This document shows positions 1 to 5,403 of a DNA stretch of 9,201 nt, in pieces (position 1 is the first letter of the stretch; each line of letters begins with the position of its first letter). Under the pieces are notes generated by a model. That model searched no databases. It saw only the letters and a program-made list of their open reading frames with translations, and was not told the DNA's origin. Position numbers and translations under genes: made by a program. The DNA comes from JANXSG01 sp038203935 (lineage in GTDB: Bacteria; Armatimonadota; Chthonomonadetes; Chthonomonadales; Chthonomonadaceae), in assembly GCA_038203935.1 (NCBI GenBank), contig JBBRDM010000198.1:1-9201 (forward strand), given 5' to 3'.

Positions 1-786
1 CATAAATGCCGCAGCTCTAGCAGCCTCGTACTCTATACCGCTCACCATATGGCTAACGCCTGAATCAATTCCCCAGCAATGCAGTTCCTCAGGAAGTCGG
101 ACCAACGGGCGACGTTCGCAAGGCTGGCAGACGAGTGGGAGTACGCAGTTCTCATCACCCAGTACAACCGTAATCTGATCCATAATTCCGCAGGCAGATT
201 CTGCAATTGCATTCTCAACCCACTGACACATCTCGGCCAGTTCGACTCCAAAGAGATCCAGCCCATAAGCATAAGCGGCTGCTTTCATCACCGAGACCTC
301 GACAGCAGCGGACGAGCTGACACCTTTGTTCAAAGGTACATTCGAATCGATGAAGACGTCTGCCCCACAGGTAACTACCGCCGGAAATTTTTTTTTCAGC
401 AGATAGAAAATACCGAGCACATAGGCAGTCCATCGTATCCCTGGGTCGCCGTTTACCAAACATCTAACTGTCTCTTCCGAATCCAGCGTATCCAGATCGA
501 ACTCGACCCGCGCCTGCCATCCGGAATCGCTCATCTGTGGATTGAGAAAAATAATCTTGGAGTCGCTGCGAATCTGTACCGCGGCCCAGGTCGCTTCTCG
601 AATGGTGGATTCGAAAACAAGGCCGCCAGTATAGTCATCGTTCCCGCCCATCAGATCGAGGCGTCCCGGCGCGCGCGATATCGATATGGGCCGCCCTTTT
701 ACAAAGAGTTCACCAGAATCACGAACTTTGTGAACCTGTTCTTCGAATTTATTCAGGGTCTGACTAATCGAAGGGGAATGATTCAT
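1..786 (-). CDS. GHMP-family sugar kinase, galactokinase/L-arabinokinase-like (3' end beyond window)
   Basis: Open frame from ATG at 786 through position 1 (262 codons seen, no stop), so the C-terminus lies outside the window. GHMP kinases of this branch phosphorylate a sugar at its anomeric hydroxyl with ATP. The substrate motif is at about residues 38-55 (RAPGRLDLMGG, DDYTGG); the ATP-binding glycine/serine loop at 150-163 (VPLNKGVSSSAAVE); and CGIMDQ at 199-204, where D203 matches the galactokinase catalytic Asp. Galactokinases read GEHTDYNGG where this reads GGNDDYTGG, so the sugar-contacting Glu and His are absent. That form, with IREA (62-65), CQPCE (220-224) and WGIDSG (238-243), recalls the kinase half of plant L-arabinokinase. 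The plant N-terminal glycosyltransferase-like half is missing: only about 35 residues precede the domain. The start overlaps the aminotransferase stop (ATGA) and has no clear Shine-Dalgarno, which implies translational coupling. GHMP membership is near certain; the substrate (arabinose, galactose, an amino sugar or other) is open. Confidence 0.93.
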   Translation of the reverse strand, partial: MNHSPSISQTLNKFEEQVHKVRDSGELFVKGRPISISRAPGRLDLMGGNDDYTGGLVFESTIREATWAAVQIRSDSKIIFLNPQMSDSGWQARVEFDLDTLDSEETVRCLVNGDPGIRWTAYVLGIFYLLKKKFPAVVTCGADVFIDSNVPLNKGVSSSAAVEVSVMKAAAYAYGLDLFGVELAEMCQWVENAIAESACGIMDQITVVLGDENCVLPLVCQPCERRPLVRLPEELHCWGIDSGVSHMVSGIEYEAARAAAFM

Positions 787-1973
787 GCCAGTTCACGAAT
801 ATTTCTGACCAGATAGTCTACCGCTTCATCCGTGAGGCGCGGGTGAATGGGCAGGCTGACGTATTTAAGGAACATCGACTCTGCCACAGGACATTCCCCT
901 ACACAGTGCCCCATTTTCTTATAGGCGGTGGTAAGATGGATGGGCATATAGTGATTCCAGACTTTGATTCTGCGATTTACGTACATCTCCCACATGAACT
1001 CTTCTTTTGTGAGCTTAAAATCCGGTTCCACCATCACGCAGTAGACATGCCAGGTCGACTTAACTCCTTCAATGACCTCAGGCAATGTAAGCCCCTGGAT
1101 ACCCGAAAGTCTCTCAGTATAGCTGGCGGCCAGTGCAGATCGTTTTGCATTGAATGATTCTAGTTTGCCAAGCTGAACCAGTCCGACTGCGGCCTGCATA
1201 TCCGTCATGCGGTGATTATAGCCTACTTCGTTGAAATCAAGCAGCCAATATCGCAGTCCCATAGGCTGAGTATCCTCATCAATCGGGAGGTACTTCCCTT
1301 TAGGATCGTAAGTCATGCAGCACAGCGAACGATAGCTAAGCATAGTCTCATAAAGCTTTTTATTGCTTGTGGTTATCAGTCCGCCTTCGCCGAGTGTGGT
1401 GATATTTTTCTGCTGGTGAAAACTAAAAACACCGATATCTCCCAGCGAACCTGTTCGCTTTCCATGATACTCAGCCCCTGCTGCGTGTGCGCAATCCTCA
1501 ACCAGCAGAATGTTGTGTTTGCGCGCTATCGCCATCAGAGCATCCATATCACAGGGGTGACCATAAAGATGGACTATAAGAATGGCTTTGGTTCGCGCGG
1601 TTATTTTACTTTCAACTGAAGCTGGATCAATATTTAAAGTGATAGGATCGACATCCGCGAAAATCACATTCGCGCCACGGGCTGCAGCCGCATTTGCTGT
1701 GGATATCCAGCTTATCGGGGTCGTGATTACTTCATCGCACTGCCCTACCCCGCAAGCTATCATCGCTAACTCCAGGCCGGAAGTTGCATTGGTACAGGTG
1801 AGGCCATAGGTAGTCCCGCAGTAGGCTGCAAATGCATCTTCGAACTCTTTTACCTTCGGGCCGCAGGATGGAGCAGAAGAGCGTAAAACTTCCAGAACCG
1901 CGGCTTCTTCCTCTGCGCCATATTGTGCGCCATGGTTATACTCCAGTTCGTAAAGCGCTTTGGGAAGCAGCAT
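783..1973 (-). CDS. DegT/DnrJ/EryC1/StrS-family PLP-dependent sugar aminotransferase
   Basis: The 396-aa product has full family length. These fold-type I PLP enzymes usually transaminate a keto group on a nucleotide-linked sugar, with Glu or Gln as donor, in the cytoplasm. SCGPKVKEFEDAFA (36-49) is the usual N-terminal block. TNATSGLELA (61-70) is the phosphate-binding turn. VEDCAHAAGA (158-167) carries D160, which should contact the pyridine nitrogen. SFHQQKNITTLGEGG (184-198) carries K189, the expected Schiff-base lysine. The C-terminal part (YNHRMTDMQAAVGLVQL, then WHVYCV) is also typical. The ATG at 1973 has AAAGG (1985-1981) 7 nt upstream. The gene begins 38 nt inside the upstream reductase and ends in an ATGA overlap with the kinase, so all three are probably one translational unit. 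Family and active site are clear. Whether the substrate is a 3-keto or 4-keto sugar, or a cyclitol as in aminoglycoside pathways, cannot be told. Confidence 0.95.
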   Translation of the reverse strand: MLLPKALYELEYNHGAQYGAEEEAAVLEVLRSSAPSCGPKVKEFEDAFAAYCGTTYGLTCTNATSGLELAMIACGVGQCDEVITTPISWISTANAAAARGANVIFADVDPITLNIDPASVESKITARTKAILIVHLYGHPCDMDALMAIARKHNILLVEDCAHAAGAEYHGKRTGSLGDIGVFSFHQQKNITTLGEGGLITTSNKKLYETMLSYRSLCCMTYDPKGKYLPIDEDTQPMGLRYWLLDFNEVGYNHRMTDMQAAVGLVQLGKLESFNAKRSALAASYTERLSGIQGLTLPEVIEGVKSTWHVYCVMVEPDFKLTKEEFMWEMYVNRRIKVWNHYMPIHLTTAYKKMGHCVGECPVAESMFLKYVSLPIHPRLTDEAVDYLVRNIRELA

Positions 1974-2850
1974 GAATACACCTTTCGATTACTGTCTGAG
2001 ATGTCGGCAGAGGAGATGCGCTGAATCTGACTTGTTTTTCAGATTTTAGAAAATGATTTTTTCCGCGCGGAGCACGGTCGCTATGCACTTCGGTTTGCGG
2101 CGAAATCAATGCCGAATCGTATCCTAAACCTTCCGCAATTCTTACGCACAGATCATATCTTGAAATCGCATCGGAAGCTCCAAGATGAAATATTCCTTCC
2201 GCTGCCGGTGAAGTGACGAAAGTCATCATTTTTCTGCAGAGTGTTTCCGGATCTAATATATTTCGTGTTTCCTGAGTGGGAGCAGCAGTCGGATTTCCAT
2301 TTTTGAGCGAGTGGATCAGCTTATCCGCCATCGAATTCGTCCCGGGTCGTTTTGCAAGCCCTACCGCAAGGGCAAATCGCACAACCACCGCCGATGGCAA
2401 TCGCTGGAGCACTTCGATTTCTGCACGGGATTTTGTAATACCATACCAGCTGACTGGCGAAACTGGATCACTCTCGATATAACTTTCCTGCTCGCCATCA
2501 TAGACCGCTGCAGAAGAGGCATAGAGCATTCTCGAACCCATATCGTAGGCTTCGCGCACTATATTTCTCGGACCTATAACGTTTATTGATTCTGCCAGAT
2601 CTTTTTCTCGCTCGCATCGGTCGATATCAGATAGCGCTGCCAACAACACCACTAAATCAGGCTGGGTCTGCCGAAAAACGGAGCGTACACTCTCTTCAGA
2701 AGTGATATCGATAGTGACATCGTTTTCTGACTCAGGAGATTTAGTACTTCCAGAGTAGACATTGTAGTGCTCGACTACCATTTCATGCAGGGCACTTCCC
2801 AGGAATCCACGCGCACCGATGAGCAGCATATTTGGAAGTGAGTTTTTCAA
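1936..2850 (-). CDS. RmlD-like NAD(P)-dependent sugar reductase/epimerase (extended SDR)
   Basis: A TTG start at 2850 gives 304 aa, normal for RmlD (dTDP-4-dehydrorhamnose reductase)-like proteins. The dinucleotide-binding motif GARGFLG is at residues 12-18. D-rich and LAALSDIDRCE segments follow. YASSAAVYDG holds the catalytic Ser region (about 112-113) and YGITK holds the YxxxK pair (Y136, K140). RNILDPETLC and the late HSDRAPRGKNHFL block are also RmlD-like. An in-frame ATG at 2892 would add 14 unconserved residues and overlap the previous gene. TTG is preferred because AAGGAG (2865-2860) lies 9 nt upstream. ATG at 2829 is too close to the Rossmann strand. The gene follows the secreted toroid protein by 13 nt and overlaps the aminotransferase by 38 nt. 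It probably reduces or epimerises a keto sugar in the same route. Whether it works on a nucleotide-linked or free sugar is not visible. Confidence 0.9.
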   Translation of the reverse strand: MKNSLPNMLLIGARGFLGSALHEMVVEHYNVYSGSTKSPESENDVTIDITSEESVRSVFRQTQPDLVVLLAALSDIDRCEREKDLAESINVIGPRNIVREAYDMGSRMLYASSAAVYDGEQESYIESDPVSPVSWYGITKSRAEIEVLQRLPSAVVVRFALAVGLAKRPGTNSMADKLIHSLKNGNPTAAPTQETRNILDPETLCRKMMTFVTSPAAEGIFHLGASDAISRYDLCVRIAEGLGYDSALISPQTEVHSDRAPRGKNHFLKSEKQVRFSASPLPTSQTVIERCIHAASQSALRTGV

Positions 2851-2859
2851 GCTAACGAT

Positions 2860-2865
2860 CTCCTT
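2860..2865 (-). promoter_or_regulatory. Shine-Dalgarno of the RmlD-like gene, overlapping the upstream stop codon
   Basis: On the minus strand the upstream gene ends in TAA at 2866-2864, and the perfect ribosome site AAGGAG begins inside that stop (TAAGGAG). Nine nucleotides later is TTG at 2850. This site decides the start and suggests that ribosomes ending the secreted-protein gene restart on the reductase. Confidence 0.75.
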
Positions 2866-4222
2866 ATCGCTTTGCCCACTCTGGAATAGCATTCATTGCA
2901 TCCACGAAATTATGAACGACATCCGTATGCGAATCTTCCTGCCAACCACCGCGCCGAGCAGTGAGAGAGGAATGGCCGGGACAACCGTCATCATCTATTG
3001 CATACATACAGTAGTTAAGTGCCTGATAAGCTAACCCACGATACTCATTCGATCCGGTCTGTGCCGTGTAGATGGCAAGCACTGCTCCATAGGTAGAGAG
3101 TATCCCGCCCCAGGGATTCTTATCATCGTCCTGCTCACCGCAAACCGGAATACCCTGCCTCGTGCTGGTAAAACGGACCGCAACGAAATCTATGAGGGTA
3201 TGTGCATCTTCTTTCCAGTCCGGATCGAGTTTCTCTTTTTGTTCTAAGATATACCGTGCAAGGTTCAGCGGCGACCAGGCATTGCGATTTCCAGCAAGAT
3301 CATAATCTTCGAAAAACTGCTCCCATAATTTCGCATCTTTTTTTATATTCGGGATTTGAACTGTTTTTATCCAGTTCCATAACTGCTTTTGAGGCGCGAT
3401 AAATTCTGGATATCCATGCTGAATCAGTTTGTCGAACAGGCGGAGAATAGAGCCCATGTTGGCAGATATTTCGCCTCTTCCCGTTCCTGTGCGCCAATCC
3501 GCTCGAAAAGGCCATGGCGATCTATCTTCGGTTCCATCGCGCATATTCAGTACCAGTACTCTGCCATTCTGCACTGCTTGATCCAGATACCGCTGATCTT
3601 TCGTTGCTTCGAAAAGCACAGCAAGCGCGTACCCGGCAAGCCCGCCCTTGTCCGGCTGTATATCATACGGATGATCAGCCTGTGAACCACAATCTTCGGG
3701 CTGAGGAAACTTCATGGCCCAGCCTGTCGAGCGGGTGAAGCGTGGATACTTGCCGGAATTGGGAGTGGATGCCTCTTTTATAAGATAGTCGCCCATAGAT
3801 TTTGCCACATCCAGATAGTGTTTTTCACGACTTCCTGAAAAGGCATAGTATTTCAAATAAGAGATGATTCCCACAGCGTTTTGTGTAGCGGGAATACTGT
3901 CGGGCCGTTTTTCAATTAGCTGATGGTCGCCATTCATAAAAGTCATGTATACAAAGCGAGGGTATCCATTCTCTACCGGGCACTTTGCATACCATTTCAT
4001 CTCACGATCAAGCGCATCACGCCAGCTGGTCCACGGCTTGAGTACTCCATTGGCATCATAAACAGGGATGTGGTTGCCTATCTTCTGCTGCTGTGCATAC
4101 GCAGGTTTAATTACAGTCGCAGAGAGAATCAAAGCTGCGCACAGCACTTTCAAATGGTTATTGCTTGCATAATCAACAGTTCGAAGAATATTAAAGGACA
4201 CCTTTAAATGATAGTGATTCAT
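2864..4222 (-). CDS. Secreted (alpha/alpha)-toroid-like protein, probable glycan-active enzyme, function unassigned
   Basis: 452 aa from ATG at 4222. A hydrophobic stretch (about residues 25-38) ends in PAYA before QQQ, a signal-peptidase I site after residue 43, so the mature protein is exported. The rest is rich in helix-hairpin repeats with one pattern, a small-residue helix, [A/S]-[T/G]-x-x-x-x-Y, then a second helix. These are at about 116-148 (AVGIISYLKYYAFSG), 194-224 (GLAGYALAVLFEATKDQRYL) and 376-407 (STYGAVLAIYTAQTG). This is typical of six-hairpin glycosidases, polyuronate lyases and C5-epimerases. Between the repeats lie conserved-looking polar segments: TRSTGWAMKFPQPEDCG (163-179), DWRTGTGRGEISANMG (242-257) and GGWQEDSHTD (425-434). 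I cannot name the family or point to catalytic residues. The start is uncertain: 23 residues precede a compact signal peptide that could begin at TTG (4153, LKVLCAALIL), or at GTG (4201). The neighbouring sugar genes suggest it acts on a polysaccharide whose sugar they handle. Confidence 0.82.
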   Translation of the reverse strand: MNHYHLKVSFNILRTVDYASNNHLKVLCAALILSATVIKPAYAQQQKIGNHIPVYDANGVLKPWTSWRDALDREMKWYAKCPVENGYPRFVYMTFMNGDHQLIEKRPDSIPATQNAVGIISYLKYYAFSGSREKHYLDVAKSMGDYLIKEASTPNSGKYPRFTRSTGWAMKFPQPEDCGSQADHPYDIQPDKGGLAGYALAVLFEATKDQRYLDQAVQNGRVLVLNMRDGTEDRSPWPFRADWRTGTGRGEISANMGSILRLFDKLIQHGYPEFIAPQKQLWNWIKTVQIPNIKKDAKLWEQFFEDYDLAGNRNAWSPLNLARYILEQKEKLDPDWKEDAHTLIDFVAVRFTSTRQGIPVCGEQDDDKNPWGGILSTYGAVLAIYTAQTGSNEYRGLAYQALNYCMYAIDDDGCPGHSSLTARRGGWQEDSHTDVVHNFVDAMNAIPEWAKR

Positions 4223-4293
4223 AATTTTGAAATATTACCTGGAGAGGGGCTTTAAATTCGTGAGATACGTAGTTTTTCGACTTCAATTTAGTA

Positions 4294-4324
4294 TACCCGC
4301 ACTGTGATTAACATAGTGCGGGTA
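4294..4324 (-). terminator. Hairpin downstream of the prepilin-like gene, probable terminator or mRNA-stabilising stem
   Basis: Inverted repeat TACCCGCACTGTG / CATAGTGCGGGTA with loop ATTAA: 12 of 13 pairs match and the outer ten are perfect and GC-rich. On the minus strand it begins about 14 nt after the prepilin-like stop. The sequence after it (TATACTAAATTG) is not a clean T-run, so it may terminate poorly or instead act as a 3'-end or processing stem between this gene and the secreted-protein operon. Confidence 0.6.
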
Positions 4325-4338
4325 CATAATCTGTTTCT

Positions 4339-5160
4339 TTAGTTTGCAGCCCAGGTAGTCGTGCTATCCAGGAAGGCTGCCCAGTCTCGGCAGCTTTTAG
4401 TAATACCAAATCTGCTGCCGCTCTGGTCGGGATCTGCGCAATATTTAAGCTGATCAACAGAGCTTGTCGGCAGTGCAACATTGCCGCCAAGCGCCGCATT
4501 AATTCCAACTTTCCATGTTACAGATTTGGCATGCCCATCTATAAAGCTCATGTTCAGCTTGCCTGCATGCCGCATCTCGGAGTTCGTTTTTCCTGAAATG
4601 CTCTGGAAAATGTAGTAACTCGTAATCGTAAATTTTGAAGTATCGCCAGTATCACCGAAAGCAAAAGTATCGGACGGGGCGAGAATGGCGGCGATCGATT
4701 TACCCGGATCGACAATTAAAGTACCGCCTGGAGCTTGCACTTTAAATCGCGGGCTGAGAATGCCCAGGCCGGCCCGATCTACGATTCCCCAGTTATATCC
4801 GTAGCCAATGCATCTTTTGCCAGCGGAGTCAAAACCGTCATCACAGTCACTAATCCAGTCAGAACGATCCGGGCAGTAGAACATGGGCAGACTTTTCACA
4901 TAAGGCATTAAAACTCGATAGTAGTCGTAGATTTCAGTAGGGGACACACTCTGGTCTTCGACTACAGTTGGGGTGGTTTCGTCGTAGTCCTGCACATACA
5001 TCGCCATAGCAATGCCTGTCTGCCGGACGTTGCTCAAACATGCAGTGCGTCTTGCAGATTCGCGCGCCTGCGCAAACACCGGGAATAGAATTGCCGCGAG
5101 AATCGCTATAATCGCGATCACGACGAGCAGTTCGATGAGGGTAAATCCTTTACGTAACAT
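4339..5160 (-). CDS. Prepilin-type N-terminal (type IV pseudopilin-like) protein with H-X9-DG C-terminal motif
   Basis: 273 aa from ATG at 5160, with AGGAGA (5171-5166) 5 nt upstream. The leader MLRKG is followed by FTLIELLVVIAIIAILAAI: a prepilin peptidase should cut after G5 and methylate F6, with the conserved Glu at E10 (mature position 5). The hydrophobic helix should anchor it in the inner membrane or pack it into a pseudopilus. The block LFPVFAQARESARRTACLSN (26-45) through YVQDYDE (55-61) continues the pattern common in Armatimonadota. FYCPD is at 94-98. H198 with D208-G209 forms H-X9-DG, as in the DUF1559-like large pseudopilin families of Planctomycetota and Armatimonadota. Such genomes carry many paralogues of unclear role. 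It stands alone here with no gspD/E/F or pilB/C genes, so it must use assembly machinery encoded elsewhere. It lies 116 nt upstream of the secreted toroid gene in the same direction and may be read together with it if the hairpin leaks. Confidence 0.93.
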   Translation of the reverse strand: MLRKGFTLIELLVVIAIIAILAAILFPVFAQARESARRTACLSNVRQTGIAMAMYVQDYDETTPTVVEDQSVSPTEIYDYYRVLMPYVKSLPMFYCPDRSDWISDCDDGFDSAGKRCIGYGYNWGIVDRAGLGILSPRFKVQAPGGTLIVDPGKSIAAILAPSDTFAFGDTGDTSKFTITSYYIFQSISGKTNSEMRHAGKLNMSFIDGHAKSVTWKVGINAALGGNVALPTSSVDQLKYCADPDQSGSRFGITKSCRDWAAFLDSTTTWAAN

Positions 5161-5239
5161 TAGTTTCTCCTGTAGTAGTGCTGCGTTAAAAAATGCGTGG
5201 TCTGGAAAGAATAAAGCTCTGCTGTTAATTAGTAAACTT

Positions 5240-5276
5240 ATTATATAGGAGTGATTATACGCTTAACCATTAACCA
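5240..5276 (-). promoter_or_regulatory. Probable promoter region of the prepilin-like gene with two TATAAT boxes and a tandem TTAACCA repeat
   Basis: On the minus strand two exact TATAAT hexamers occur (plus ATTATA at 5254-5259 and 5240-5245), 14 nt apart. The plus strand carries a perfect 7-bp tandem repeat TTAACCA-TTAACCA (5263-5276) just upstream of them in the direction of the gene. No good TTGACA lies at 16-18 nt from either box, so sigma-70-type -35 contact would be weak and the repeat may bind an activator. This predicts a leader of about 70 nt before the ATG at 5160. Confidence 0.5.
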
Positions 5277-5298
5277 CTTCCATAATACACTATTTTAA

Positions 5299-5331
5299 CT
5301 GCATTGCAATCGCAATATGCAGGTCTATTTT
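5299..5331 (+). promoter_or_regulatory. Operator-like nested inverted repeat overlapping a possible weak promoter for the sulfatase-like gene
   Basis: CTGCAT (5299-5304) and ATGCAG (5317-5322) are inverted arms around a second inverted pair, ATTGC (5303-5307) and GCAAT (5312-5316). Within it TTGCAA (5304-5309) could be a -35 and TATTTT (5326-5331) a -10, 16 nt apart, each matching consensus at four of six positions. A repressor bound to the repeat would cover the -35. The 5161-5403 region holds no supportable gene. The structure is seen; the regulatory role is inferred. Confidence 0.35.
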
Positions 5332-5370
5332 TAATGGATTGCAGGATAGTAAGGATGATTTGCCGAAAAC

Positions 5371-5380
5371 ATCTGCAGAT
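5371..5380. repeat. Perfect 10-bp palindrome in the leader of the sulfatase-like gene
   Basis: ATCTGCAGAT lies 11 nt before the AGGAG ribosome site (5392-5396). It shares TGCAG with the nested repeat at 5299-5322 and with TTGCAG at 5339-5344. It may be a second operator half or chance. Confidence 0.35.
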
Positions 5381-5403
5381 TCAAAACCATCAGGAGACTA
5401 TGA

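Noticed and set aside
79..816. A 245-codon plus-strand open frame
   Set aside because: It lies antisense to the GHMP kinase, whose minus-strand translation shows clear kinase motifs. The plus-strand product resembles nothing and has no ribosome site.
2851..2892. Longer reductase start at ATG 2892
   Set aside because: It adds 14 unconserved residues and overlaps the previous gene by 29 nt, while AAGGAG lies at an ideal distance from TTG 2850.
4223..4293. Dedicated promoter for the secreted-protein operon (minus-strand TTGAAG at 4286-4281)
   Set aside because: No -10-like hexamer sits at a suitable distance. A promoter may exist, but I cannot support one.
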